Positions 1-9,150 of a stretch of DNA of 64,000 nucleotides are shown here, one piece after another; the first letter of the stretch is position 1; the number at the start of each line of letters is the position of its first letter. This stretch comes from Candidatus Brachythrix odensensis (GTDB taxonomy: Bacteria; Chloroflexota; Anaerolineae; J036; Brachytrichaceae), in NCBI GenBank assembly GCA_016714465.1, contig JADKDT010000007.1, positions 62,001-126,000 of the forward strand, read 5' to 3'. A program made the translations under genes and the position numbers. The notes under the pieces are model-generated. The model was not told the origin of the DNA. It was given only the letters and a program-made list of their open reading frames with translations, and searched no databases.

Positions 1-483
1 GGCAAGTCCAACCGCAATGAAGCAAAGCTCAAACTCAGCATTCTGAATCTCACCGATGGCAAAGTCGCCGATGTGCTCGAGGTCGAGCGCTCGCGCGGCA
101 TCACCCTGTCGCCAGATGGCAAGCGCGGTGTTCTGCTCATCGCTCAGGCCCAGAATCCGTCGGCCAACGGGCTTTTCCTCTTGTCACTGGATGGCGGCGG
201 CGCCCCGCCCCAGCGCCTCGACTTCTTTGGGGCCTATAAATGGTGCGACGCCACCCGGCTCCTGTATGTGCCGCTCGAGACAAGCGCGCCCGCCAATGAA
301 TTGTGGCGGCTCGACGTGACAACGTTGAGGGCCGAGCGTTTGATCGCGGCCGCCGCGGACGGGCCCTTCAAGATCGCCAGCGGCGATTGGGATGTGTCAT
401 CCGACGGCCGCCGGATCGTGTTTCTGAGCGCCCGCGACCGCAACATCTGGACGGTCACGCTCCCGGTCGCCTGCGGACTGTAG
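1..483 (+). CDS. C-terminal fragment of a TolB/WD40-like beta-propeller protein (5' partial)
   Basis: The reading frame is open from the first base of the window, so the start lies upstream. The 160 visible residues show propeller-blade repeats: ITLSPDGKRGVLLIA, LFLLSLDGG, and WDVSSDGRRIVFLSARDRNIWTV. The 'SPDG/SSDGRR' turn followed by a hydrophobic strand is typical of TolB/PD40 repeats. The last 29 bases overlap the convergent tmk gene. The N-terminal domain is not visible, so the specific function (protease-associated propeller, lipoprotein, other) cannot be given. Confidence 0.75.
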   Translation, partial: GKSNRNEAKLKLSILNLTDGKVADVLEVERSRGITLSPDGKRGVLLIAQAQNPSANGLFLLSLDGGGAPPQRLDFFGAYKWCDATRLLYVPLETSAPANELWRLDVTTLRAERLIAAAADGPFKIASGDWDVSSDGRRIVFLSARDRNIWTVTLPVACGL

Positions 484-1090
484 CCCACGCGATATCGACA
501 CATTGGCGAACGGCGGCGCCCACGGCTTCGCGTGATTGAGCCGCATCCACCCGCGCCCAGCGCGCCGGTTCGGCGGCGATCAGGGCCGCATAGCCGGCTT
601 GCACTCGCCGATAGAAGGCCTCGCTCTCGGCGTCCATCCGGTTCCACTCGCCCCCCTGCGCCCGCCGCCGCAACGACGCGCTCGCGTCAATATCGAAATA
701 CAGAGTCAGATCAGGCCAGCGCCCGCGGGTGACAAACTCGAGAAGCTGGCGTAGAAAACCCACATCGAGCCCGCGGCCATAGCCCTGGTAGGCCAGGGTC
801 GAATCCGCAAATCGATCGCACACCACCACCCCACCTCGCTCGAGATGGGGGAGGATGCGAGCGGCCATGAGCTGCGCCCGGGACGCGCAATACAGCATCA
901 GTTCCGCCCGGGCATCCATATCGGCATGCCGATGGTCGTGCAGCACGTCTCGAATGCGCTCGCCGATTTCGGTGCCGCCTGGTTCGCGCAGGGCCAGAAC
1001 TGAGTGACCACGGCCTTCCAGCCAGGACAACAGGGGCTGGAACTGGGTGGTCTTGCCGCTGCCATCCAGGCCCTCGAGTGTGATGAACAT
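455..1090 (-). CDS. tmk: Thymidylate kinase
   Basis: Phosphorylates dTMP to dTDP with ATP in the cytoplasm, for DNA synthesis. The P-loop GLDGSGKTT lies at residues 7-15. The DRFADSTLAYQGYGRGL segment matches the dTMP-binding DR(Y/F) motif of the family, followed by an Arg-rich lid (SLRRRAQGG). The length of 211 aa is normal. The ATG at 1090 was chosen because it puts MFITLEGLDG at the N-terminus as in homologues; an upstream in-frame TTG at 1105 would add five residues. It is last in a minus-strand run after the R3H ATPase (18 bp gap), a pairing I associate with Chloroflexota genomes. Confidence 0.96.
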   Translation of the reverse strand: MFITLEGLDGSGKTTQFQPLLSWLEGRGHSVLALREPGGTEIGERIRDVLHDHRHADMDARAELMLYCASRAQLMAARILPHLERGGVVVCDRFADSTLAYQGYGRGLDVGFLRQLLEFVTRGRWPDLTLYFDIDASASLRRRAQGGEWNRMDAESEAFYRRVQAGYAALIAAEPARWARVDAAQSREAVGAAVRQCVDIAWATVRRRPGA

Positions 1091-1108
1091 GGCGTGATGC
1101 GACAACGA

Positions 1109-2875
1109 TCAGTCGCGGAACACCCGCACCCGGCGGCCAGGCTCGCGCCCATACGAGTGCGAGATCAGATTCGAGGCCCGGATGCGCTCGTGCTGCTTGC
1201 GCCGGATATACGAGTTCTGCGGGCTGAGGTCCACCAGCCGGTCGCCGGCCAATACCCGCTGGATGGCCTCCTCGGCCTCGGTCATGGCCGCATCGACTGA
1301 TGAAAACACGCCATTCGACCCGACGTTGAAGAGCTCAACCAGGCACGAGTCCATCTGGGCCTGCGAGTTCGAGCGCAGGACGTAGATCGGGACATTCCGT
1401 GATTCGGCGTCGGCGACGATCTTGGCCCGCTGGCGGTAATACGCCTTTGACGTGATCAGCCCGTCGGCATCGTCGATGCTGTCCACGACATCGGCCGGCA
1501 CCCCCATCTGCCGCACAGCCTGGACGAGCCGGTTGCGGGCAATCCCAAACGCAAACAGTTGCAGGCGCTTATCGGCGCGTTCCTCCCGCTCCGGTTCGTC
1601 AAGCTCATCGCCATTGATCAGCGACGCCAGGCGGGGCTGCTGAATGGCCCGCGTTTCGGCCGAGCGCATGTCGGCCGGCTGTCCGACCGGGGCCAGCCAG
1701 GCCGGCGGCGGCACAGTCCGTTCAGGGACGCGCTGGCGCGGGTCTGTATCACCGCCACGCTGGCGCTGCTCATACTCGCCGCCGCGCTGGCGCGGCCCAA
1801 AATCATTGCCCTGCTGGCGCGCCCCAAATTCGTGAACCGGCGTTGCGACCGGTCAGGTGCGCTCAACCTGAACAGCCCCGGCCGCATCGACATAGCGCAG
1901 CTCGGTGACCGGGACACGCCCCCGCAGAATGGCGTCCACGGCATCGGCCACGCTCGGATGGACGATCAGCCGATTGCGGGCGTGAATCTCAATCAGCACA
2001 TCAAACGTCGGCGGCGCGCGGCGCTCCAGCACCGTCTTCTGCGTGCCCCGCCGCCGAGCTTCTTCATCCGACAGGGTCACGCTCTCGATCCCGCCGATCA
2101 GATCACTCAGGGTCGGGTTCGACATAAGATTCTCGAGCGTCTGCCCGTGCGCGGTGCCAATGAGCTGTACGCCGCGCTCGGCAATCGTGCGGGCCGCCTC
2201 GGCCTCCAGGGCTCGCCCGATTTCGTCGATGACGATAACTTGCGGGTTGTGGTTCTCGACCGCTTCGATCATGACCTCGTGCTGCATGCTGGGTTTGGAG
2301 ACCTGCATCCGGCGGGCACGACCGACGGCCGGGTGCGGGATGTCACCGTCCCCGCCAATTTCGTTGGACGTATCGACGATGACGACCCGCTTGCCATCCG
2401 CCAGCACCCGAGCCGCTTCGCGCAGCATCGTCGTCTTGCCAATTCCGGGCCGCCCAAGCAGCAGAATGCTCTTGCCGCTGGCGATGAAGTCCTCAATGAT
2501 GCCGATGGTGCCATAGACTGCCCGCCCCACGCGGCAGGTCAGCCCAACCACCGCGCCGCGCCGGTTCTTGATCCCCGAGATCCGGTGAAGGGTGCGGGTG
2601 ATCCCGGCCCGGTTGTCGGTGTCAAAGTCACCGATCCGACCAACAACGAATGCGAGATCGTCGAGGGAGACCTCTTCCCGGCGCAGGATGAGTTCCGCCT
2701 GGGAGGGATCCGCAAAACTGGCATAGCGGGATTCCGGAGTCCGGCCCAGGTCCATGACGATTTCGATGAGTTCATCAAAGCGGCCGACGCCGCGCAGAGC
2801 GCTGGTGATCGATCCGGGCAGGACGTTGAGCAGATCGTCCAAATCGTCGGTAATCTTATTAGCTGGATTGGTCAT
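1109..2875 (-). CDS. AAA ATPase with C-terminal R3H domain, interrupted by an in-frame TGA
   Basis: Residues 1-340 hold an ATPase domain related to SpoIIIAA and plastid Ycf45: P-loop GRPGIGKTT (141-149) and Walker B VIVIDEIG (213-220). A TGA follows at 1853-1855. The same frame then stays open for 46 codons of an Arg/Gln/Gly-rich linker and runs into an R3H domain (RRKQHERIRASNLISHSYG) that ends at 1109. In homologues I know, ATPase and R3H are one chain of about 500-600 aa, so the TGA is a sequencing error, a nonsense mutation, or read-through (context TGA-C). A GTG at 1714 could start a separate R3H protein. Likely single-stranded nucleic-acid binding. Confidence 0.85.
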
Positions 2876-3935
2876 GGGTGGAAGCGTAACGATTAGGGGT
2901 ATCGACGTTGTGTCGCGCGGCGGCTTTTTGCTGGGCGGTGGCGAGTTCGACCGACCAGACGGGCTGGCGGACCGTGGCGAGGTTGGTCCGAATCAAGAGC
3001 AGGTTCGAGGTCACGTGCGCGAATCCAGCCGCGTCCAGGGCTGGAAGCTGCCAGCTGGCGAAACTCGGCACCACACAATAGATCGGGCGTTGGGCCCGCC
3101 GGCGCAGACGCGCGATGACGAATTCGATGGACGGCCGGACCAGCGCCTCGGCCTCGGGGCGGAAGAGAAGCCGAATCGAGAACGCGCGCTTTCCGGCGTA
3201 GACGGCGATGCAACCCTGTGTCTCGCCCTCGGAGGCCGCCAGGTAGGAAATCACCGGGCGATGGGCCAGCCGGATCAGGTCGTGATGAGCGCCAGAGCGA
3301 TGCAAAGGCTTGGGCACAACCCGGGCGCTGAGCCAGCGGGCGGAAGCCTCGTCGGCGTCGCCCGACATCTCATGCAGCCAGGGCGCGTGCTCGGGCGCCG
3401 CGCCGGCCGGCGCGCCCGCCAGCTTCAACGCGTCCTGGTGCATCCACGGGGTGAAACCCGCCGCCAACAGCGCGTCACACTCCTGTCCGTCCTCGGGCGC
3501 CTCGGCCAGGGTATGGCGCGCGCCACGCCCGGCGGCGATCAGCGACTGACTCTCGGCCAGGGCAGTCCAGGCCTCGAAGCGGGCGCTGGTGTCGGGCGCG
3601 GGCGCGATGAATTCGAGGGTGGCCAGGCCGACCCGCTCATCCCCATTTTGGGCATGCTGGAAAATGCGCATCACCGACAACGCGGTAATCGGTCCGTGAT
3701 TGCCGTCCTCATGCAGAACCAATGCAGACGCGGCATCGCCATTGCCCGAGACATAGGCCCGGATGACTTCACGCATGGGCTGGAGGCCGTCTACGGCTGC
3801 AAGTTCAAAGGCCAACATGCGGCCCGACACGCACAACCGCTGCGCGGCGCCCAGTTCCCGGATATCAAATGCCCTGATCAAGCCTGAGACGATTGTACTG
3901 CCCGCGTCCGCTCTCACAGCCCCGTGGGCAGCCAC
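2859..3935 (-). CDS. GNAT-like acetyltransferase fold protein, function unknown
   Basis: A 358-aa soluble protein I cannot assign to a named family. The C-terminal part (WQLPALDAAGFAHVTSNLLLIR) resembles the last strand-helix-strand of a GNAT fold, where L...GF is conserved, and two weak halves suggest a tandem GNAT. Its 3' end overlaps the start of the R3H ATPase by 17 nt and its 5' end overlaps the histidine kinase by 22 nt, so it is co-transcribed with both. A downstream TTG at 3881 would avoid the overlap and may be the true start. Substrate unknown. Confidence 0.7.
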   Translation of the reverse strand: MAAHGAVRADAGSTIVSGLIRAFDIRELGAAQRLCVSGRMLAFELAAVDGLQPMREVIRAYVSGNGDAASALVLHEDGNHGPITALSVMRIFQHAQNGDERVGLATLEFIAPAPDTSARFEAWTALAESQSLIAAGRGARHTLAEAPEDGQECDALLAAGFTPWMHQDALKLAGAPAGAAPEHAPWLHEMSGDADEASARWLSARVVPKPLHRSGAHHDLIRLAHRPVISYLAASEGETQGCIAVYAGKRAFSIRLLFRPEAEALVRPSIEFVIARLRRRAQRPIYCVVPSFASWQLPALDAAGFAHVTSNLLLIRTNLATVRQPVWSVELATAQQKAAARHNVDTPNRYASTHDQSS

Positions 3936-5386
3936 ACGGCCACCCGCGTGCCGATGTCGGGCGCGCTTTGAATCGTGATCCGTCCGCTATGGGCATCGAC
4001 AATTTGCTTGACGATGGAAAGGCCGAGCCCGACGCTGCCAGGCTGGGTCTGCGCCCGGGCCTTATCGACCTGATAAAAGCGCTCGAAAAGGCGTGGCAGG
4101 TCGGCAGGCGGAATGCCCCTGCCTGTGTCGGAAACAACAAGCTCCACCCCGGCGCGCTGGCCGCGCGGATCTCGACGCGCCGCCGTTTCGATCGAAACCT
4201 GCCCGCCTCGCGGGGTGTGCTTTAGCGCGTTGTCGATCAGGTTGACAAGAACCTGGGAAAGCCGATCACCGTCGGCGAGGATGGCGGGCAACTCGGCGTA
4301 ATGCCCGCGCAGGGCCACCCCGCCGGCTTCGGCGCGCAGTTCGAACTTGGGCACAGTCGCCCGCGCGATGTCGTTCAGGCTGACTGAATCCCGCCGCAGG
4401 GATGCTTCACCCGCCTCCAGGCGCGACGAATCCAGAAGTCCCGTCACAAGCCGGCGCAGCCGTTCGGCCTCATCAAAAATGACCTGGCCCGCGTTGCGCG
4501 TGGTGGACTCCTCGGTGATCGCGCCGTCGCGGATTGCCTGGGCAAAACCCTGAATCGAGGTCAGCGGTGTCTTGAGCTCATGCGACACGTTGGCCACGAA
4601 GTCGCGCTCGCGCTGCTGCGCCGACTGGACGCGCTCGGCCATCTGGTTGAAGTCGTTGGCCAGCTCCACCACCTCGGCCGGCCCGGTAACGGTCACGCGC
4701 TGGTCGTAGTGCCCCTGGGCGATGGCGGCCGCCCCAAGCGCGACCCTTTGGATCGGCTGGGCGATCGAACGCGCGACCAGCGCCGCGATGACACCTGCCA
4801 CGATGAGCGCGATCAAACCCGAGAGCACAATCCGGCGAAAGAGGTTTTCCTCGACCACGTCAAAGACGGTGAGGGCTGCCGCAGGCACCGGGCGGGCGAA
4901 GGCAATCAGATCCGACCTCAGGATATCGGGGCGGATTTTCGCGACCACATACTCCCAGACCCGGTCTCGCGCATCGCGAAATTCTCCAATCGCAATGATG
5001 TCGGGGTCAACGCCCGACACCGGAGGCGGACGAGACACGTCGAGACGTTGAACCCCCAACGTTGCGCGCTGACCGGGCAGGCTGTCAGAAAGAATCGTGC
5101 CATCATCGTCCAGCCAGAACGCGCGCAGACTGCGCTGGTTGGCCAGCCGGGCGACCCGTTCGAAAAAGCGGTCGGCCGAATCCTGTTGGGCGGCGTTAAC
5201 GGGTCGTCGATTCGCGAGCACAAGCTCAGACGCGATCGTTGACAGACGCACCCGCGCCAAGCGGGTTTGGAAGTCGGTCAGCACCAGCCCCAGGACCAGG
5301 GCAAGAATTGCAAGGCTGACAGCGATCACCAGGCTATGCGAAAGGAAGAGCCGGACACGCAATGACATCGCGCGCTTCACCGTCAC
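3914..5386 (-). CDS. Sensor histidine kinase (HisKA/HATPase, BaeS/PhoR type)
   Basis: Membrane sensor kinase of 490 aa. One TM helix lies near residues 12-37, then an extracytoplasmic segment of about 135 residues, a second TM helix, and a HAMP region (QPIQRVALGAAAIAQG). The H-box is FVANVSHELKTPLTSIQGF, the N-box LVNLIDNALKHTP, the G1 box VVSDTGRGIPP and the G2 box GLGLSIVKQ. The GTG at 5386 overlaps the TGA of the repaired response regulator (GTGA), classic translational coupling; ATG 5368 is a second option. As assembled, a frameshift in the regulator fuses the two into one 719-codon frame. The stimulus is unknown. Confidence 0.92.
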   Translation of the reverse strand: MTVKRAMSLRVRLFLSHSLVIAVSLAILALVLGLVLTDFQTRLARVRLSTIASELVLANRRPVNAAQQDSADRFFERVARLANQRSLRAFWLDDDGTILSDSLPGQRATLGVQRLDVSRPPPVSGVDPDIIAIGEFRDARDRVWEYVVAKIRPDILRSDLIAFARPVPAAALTVFDVVEENLFRRIVLSGLIALIVAGVIAALVARSIAQPIQRVALGAAAIAQGHYDQRVTVTGPAEVVELANDFNQMAERVQSAQQRERDFVANVSHELKTPLTSIQGFAQAIRDGAITEESTTRNAGQVIFDEAERLRRLVTGLLDSSRLEAGEASLRRDSVSLNDIARATVPKFELRAEAGGVALRGHYAELPAILADGDRLSQVLVNLIDNALKHTPRGGQVSIETAARRDPRGQRAGVELVVSDTGRGIPPADLPRLFERFYQVDKARAQTQPGSVGLGLSIVKQIVDAHSGRITIQSAPDIGTRVAVWLPTGL

Positions 5387-6073
5387 GCGCGGAGCTTGTA
5401 GCCCACGCCAAACACGGTCTCGATTTCGACTCCGCTGCCCGCGATGCGCTTGCGCCAACTGCGCCACGTGCACGTCAACCGTGCGCGTTTCCCCGGCAAA
5501 ATCAAAACCCCACACGACCTCGAGCAGCTTTTCGCGGGTCAGAACGATGCTCTTGTGCTCGAGCAGGGACAGCAGCAGATCGAACTCCTTTGCCCGCAGT
5601 TTGACTTCCGTCCCGGCCACGTGGACTTCACGCCGCGCAGGATCGACCAGAAGTTGCTGGGCGCGAATGACGGCCAAAGCGGCGCCATCCGCGGGTTTGA
5701 CCGCGCCGCCCTCGCGCCGGCGCAGAATCGCCTTGATCCGGGCCATCAACTCGCGCGGATTGAACGGCTTGGTCATGTAGTCGTCGGCCCCGAGCTCGAG
5801 CCCGACGATCTTGTCGACGTCGTCGTCGCGGGCGGTCAACATGATGATCGGGAGATCGGATTTCGCCCGGATCTGGCGGCAGACTTCCCAGCCATCGAGC
5901 ACGGGCAGCATAAGATCCAGCACGACAAGATCCGGCGAAGCGGATGCGACGAGATCCAGTCCGGTCCGGCCGTCGTGCGCGCGCAGGGTCGCATATCCCT
6001 GCTGGCGGGCGTAGATCTCAATCAGGTCGACGATGTTCTTCTCGTCGTCGACGACCAGAATGGTCTCGTTCAT
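5383..6073 (-). CDS. OmpR/PhoB-family response regulator (frameshifted near 5455)
   Basis: The receiver domain begins ILVVDDEKN and has phosphoacceptor Asp in VVLDLMLP, then the switch residues T (IIMLTARDDD) and K (DDYMTKPF). The winged-helix domain follows (VKLRAKEFDLLLSLLEH). After VDVHVAQL the assembled frame turns to Arg-rich nonsense. Skipping one base near 5455 restores RKRIAGSGVEIETVFGVGYK and a TGA at 5383-5385 that overlaps the kinase GTG. So the normal protein is about 229 aa, and one extra G in a GG run explains the apparent regulator-kinase fusion. The gene starts 5 bp after the DsbA-like gene. Confidence 0.9.
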
Positions 6074-6078
6074 TCGCT

Positions 6079-6876
6079 TTAGTTGCGCCCGGCCAGGGCC
6101 GCGTCAATGGCGGCCTTGAAGGCCTCGTACGGCTGTGCCCCGACAAGCTGCTGGCCGTTGACAAAGAAAGTGGGGGTGCCGCGCACACCGAGGCGACTGC
6201 CTTCCTGGCGATCGGCGTTGATCCGCGCGGTGATCTTCTCGTCGCGCAGACACGCGTCGAACTTCTCGCGATCCAGCTGAAGACCGGCCGCGTAGCCGCC
6301 CAGCCCGGCCGGCGTGTAATCAATGGTGCGCGCGCCAAAGCGTTGGAAGAGCACATCGTGATAGGCCCAGAACTTGCCCTGCTCGGCCGCGCAGTTTACA
6401 TATTCGGCGACAAGGCGATTCTGCGTTTCGCTGAAGTGCCGGAGACAGTACGGGCATTGGAAATCGCTGTATTCGACCAGCGTGATCGGCGCTTCTGACT
6501 TGCCAAGGACGTTGGCGGCCCGCACAACGATGCTGTCGGCAATGGCCGCTGCGCCGGGCGCGGCGGCGACCGCCTGTTGGACCTGTGGCTGGGCGGCCGC
6601 TGCGGCGGCCGGCGCAACCGGGCCAATGGGCTGTGCGGCGCTGATCGCTTCGGCCGCGCCCTCGCGGGCCGCCTGCCGAACCGCGGCCAGGTCAACAACC
6701 GGCGGGCGATCCGCGGAAAGAAGCGTCATCGCGCCGGCCATCGCCACGGCGCCGACCAATAAACCGAACAGGAACCAGCCCGGCTGGCCGCCGCGGTTGC
6801 GCTCTCCCACCGATCCTTCAGAATTTGTCTTCGGATCCGGAGTGTGGCTGGTTGATTGAGTAGAGGATTGGTTCAC
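6079..6876 (-). CDS. Membrane-anchored DsbA-family thioredoxin-like protein with an internal gap
   Basis: A TM helix (34-52) anchors an Ala/Pro-rich linker and an extracytoplasmic thioredoxin fold with catalytic CPYC (141-144) and the cis-Pro loop RGTPTFFVNG. Known relatives catalyse disulfide exchange in exported proteins. Between RLVAEYV (to 160) and NCAAEQGKFW (from 161) the usual stretch of about 27-30 residues, holding a central beta strand (typically ..GKVRFVYRDFPL.., then a helix start), is absent with the frame kept. That is an in-frame deletion or an assembly collapse, and the protein may not fold as drawn. First gene of the run with the two-component pair. Confidence 0.85.
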   Translation of the reverse strand: MNQSSTQSTSHTPDPKTNSEGSVGERNRGGQPGWFLFGLLVGAVAMAGAMTLLSADRPPVVDLAAVRQAAREGAAEAISAAQPIGPVAPAAAAAAQPQVQQAVAAAPGAAAIADSIVVRAANVLGKSEAPITLVEYSDFQCPYCLRHFSETQNRLVAEYVNCAAEQGKFWAYHDVLFQRFGARTIDYTPAGLGGYAAGLQLDREKFDACLRDEKITARINADRQEGSRLGVRGTPTFFVNGQQLVGAQPYEAFKAAIDAALAGRN

Positions 6877-6990
6877 TTACAGTCTCCCGCGCGGCAAATT
6901 CCGCGAAAAAGAAGTGTAATCCAATTCAGCGCAGCGCCGGATCGATGGCGTGCGGGCTTGCCGTGTGCTCAGAAACCTCAGCAGCACGGT

Positions 6991-8151
6991 CTATTTACGC
7001 GCGTGCCGGGCGAGCAAGTCTTCGTAGAGGCCGGTATAGGCGACCACCGAGCGCTCCGTGCTGTAGCGCGCGGAGATTTCTGAGCGCGGGCGCACGTAGC
7101 GCGTTCGATTCGCAATCACCCGCTCGATCGCGGCGGCCAGAGCGGCAGCATCTCCGATTGGCGCAACTTCACCCATCCCGGTCTCCTGCACCGAAACGCG
7201 CACGCCGGGCAGGTCGCTGCACACACAGGGCGTCCCGCACAACATCGCTTCTACCTGAACCAGGCCAAAGGACTCGGTCGAGTTCAGGCTGGGCAGGACA
7301 TGCACGTCGAGCGAGGCAAAGAACGCGGCGAGCTCGGAGCCGCGCAACGAACCCGTGAACGTCCAGGCTGGGCCAAGCGCGTCAAAGTGAGGCTGCAATC
7401 GGCGGGCATACTCGGCCTCGCCCAGCACATTTTGATACGGACCGGCGAAGAGCACCCGCGCGTCCGGCCGTGTCCGCCGCGCAATCTCGAGCGCGTTGAC
7501 CAGCACTTCAACACCCTTTTCGGTGGCAAGACGGGCGGCCATCCCGATGACCGGGCCGCCACTCAGATTGAACTTCTGGCGGAACGCGGCGAGGTCGGCG
7601 GCGGTTGGCTCGCCGATCTCGACGGGCGGCGGAATGACCTTGAGTTTGGCCAGATACCGCGAAAGAAAGGGTGAATGGCGGGCATAGTCATCGGTGTAGG
7701 CGACCAGCGTATCCGTCCAGCGCGCGGCGATGTGATTGGCCAGGTGGATGACGGGCTGGGCGACAGCATTCAGCACACCCCGCGGGAGTTCGATGTCGCA
7801 GTGATAGGTCAGCGTCACCGGCCGCCTGGCCAACTTCGCGCGCAGGGCAAGACCCGCCCCGTCAAACTGGGGAAGGTGAAGATGGACGAGGTCGTGATCG
7901 GCCATGAGCCGGCTGGCCGCCTGACCCACGGTCGGCATGATGACGCCCTTGCTCAGCCGCGCGATGACGGGCACCCGAATGACCCGCACACCCTCAACAA
8001 TCTCCTCCAACGGCAGGGCGCGGTCAAACTGCGAGGTCAGAACAGTGACCTCGTGGCCGGCGCGGACCAGGCCGCGGGCAAGACGCTCAACGTAGATCGT
8101 CAACCCGCTGATGTGCGGCCGATAGTAGGTCAGAGCATGAAGGATGCGCAT
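6991..8151 (-). CDS. Glycosyltransferase family 4 (GT-B)
   Basis: 386 aa with the GT4 layout. The N-terminal half opens MRILHALTYYRPHISGLTIYVERLARGL, the acceptor-side Rossmann domain with the Gly-rich loop. The C-terminal half has GMAARLATEKGVEVLVNAL and the EX7E-type segment ESFGLVQVEAMLCGTPCVCSDLPG that binds the nucleotide sugar. Last of three close minus-strand genes (PHP phosphatase, flippase-like, GT4; gaps about 10 bp), so probably glycolipid or polysaccharide synthesis. Donor and acceptor cannot be read from sequence. Confidence 0.9.
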   Translation of the reverse strand: MRILHALTYYRPHISGLTIYVERLARGLVRAGHEVTVLTSQFDRALPLEEIVEGVRVIRVPVIARLSKGVIMPTVGQAASRLMADHDLVHLHLPQFDGAGLALRAKLARRPVTLTYHCDIELPRGVLNAVAQPVIHLANHIAARWTDTLVAYTDDYARHSPFLSRYLAKLKVIPPPVEIGEPTAADLAAFRQKFNLSGGPVIGMAARLATEKGVEVLVNALEIARRTRPDARVLFAGPYQNVLGEAEYARRLQPHFDALGPAWTFTGSLRGSELAAFFASLDVHVLPSLNSTESFGLVQVEAMLCGTPCVCSDLPGVRVSVQETGMGEVAPIGDAAALAAAIERVIANRTRYVRPRSEISARYSTERSVVAYTGLYEDLLARHARK

Positions 8152-8161
8152 ATTTCGCCGC

Positions 8162-9139
8162 CTAGGCCGGCTTTTGTCCGGCGCCCACAGTCTCCTTGAG
8201 CGACAGTCCGACCCGGCCCAGGCCGATGACGCCGAGCACGATCAGCGAGAGCTGTTGCGATAGAGACCAGACGAAGATGTAGGCGACCGCCAGATTCTCG
8301 TCAATCCCGAACGGGCCGACCAATGCGAGCTTGGCCGCGCCCTGCAGCAGACCGAGACCGCCAGGCGCGCTCGGGGCTGCGCCGCCAAGGTTGGATGCGA
8401 TCAGGACCAGGCCAGCCTGGTCGAGTCGCGGCGGCATAAAGGCCGCCTGAGCAAAGAAGGCGAGCAGCGTCGCAAAGGCCCACAACAACCCGGTGTTCGC
8501 CAATACCCCCGCCAGCCGGCGCCCATCGCCAATCGCGCGAAAGCTGTCACACAGCTCGTGAAATCGGCCCACCCAACGATCGGCGTGCAGTCGGGGAAAC
8601 CGCTTCATGACCGATCGCATGAGGGCTTCGACCCGCTGCGATTGCCAGATCGCCAGGCCAAACGCGATCACAACGATCACCAGCGCGATGCTCCCCGCCC
8701 AGGCGGCGCTGGCCAACTCGGGCGGCATGGGCAACACGAGCGCAAAGGCAGCGAACATCAGCAACACGGCCGCCAGGTCGAGCATCCGGTCGACAACGAT
8801 CGAACTCAACGCACGCGTAAAACTCACCGCCGTCCGCTGCCCGATTACCCAGGCCCTCGCCACTTCACCCAGTCGCAAGGGCAGGCTCATATTGAGCATG
8901 TAGCCAATCAGCATCGCGTGCCAGGTGATCCCGAGCGGCGTATCGTCCATGAGCAGAGACCAGCGTCTGGCCCGGAAGTACAACCCCGCGATGAAAGTCG
9001 CCGCAGCCGGAATGAACCAGATCCAGGCCGCGCGGGCCATTGCCGCCTGGACCTGGCCGAAATCCACAGTCCGCAATGTTAGAAACAGCGCCAGCGCGCT
9101 GAGCGTCACACCGAACCAGATTCGCCAGTTTTTGATCAC
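8162..9139 (-). CDS. Flippase-like integral membrane protein (LPG synthase TM / UPF0104 family)
   Basis: 325 aa with about eight hydrophobic segments. Family motifs are visible: YMLNMSLPLRLGEVARAWVIG near the N-terminus, RMLDLAAVLLMF, and the C-terminal NLGGAAPSAPGGLGLLQGA (Pro/Gly-rich re-entrant motif). Relatives include the membrane half of MprF and AglD-linked proteins and are proposed lipid flippases. It sits 10 bp before the GT4 gene and 11 bp after the PHP gene, consistent with moving a glycolipid made by its neighbour. Activity not shown by sequence. Confidence 0.85.
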   Translation of the reverse strand: MIKNWRIWFGVTLSALALFLTLRTVDFGQVQAAMARAAWIWFIPAAATFIAGLYFRARRWSLLMDDTPLGITWHAMLIGYMLNMSLPLRLGEVARAWVIGQRTAVSFTRALSSIVVDRMLDLAAVLLMFAAFALVLPMPPELASAAWAGSIALVIVVIAFGLAIWQSQRVEALMRSVMKRFPRLHADRWVGRFHELCDSFRAIGDGRRLAGVLANTGLLWAFATLLAFFAQAAFMPPRLDQAGLVLIASNLGGAAPSAPGGLGLLQGAAKLALVGPFGIDENLAVAYIFVWSLSQQLSLIVLGVIGLGRVGLSLKETVGAGQKPA

Positions 9140-9150
9140 GGCCGGCGATT

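Noticed and set aside
2754..3887. Long plus-strand open frame opposite the GNAT-like gene
   Set aside because: Shadow frame of high-GC coding DNA with no family features; similar antisense frames accompany most genes here (for example 55733-56674).
3914..6073. A single 719-aa response regulator-histidine kinase hybrid
   Set aside because: The junction is nonsense in the assembled frame, and one base removed gives two normal overlapping genes.
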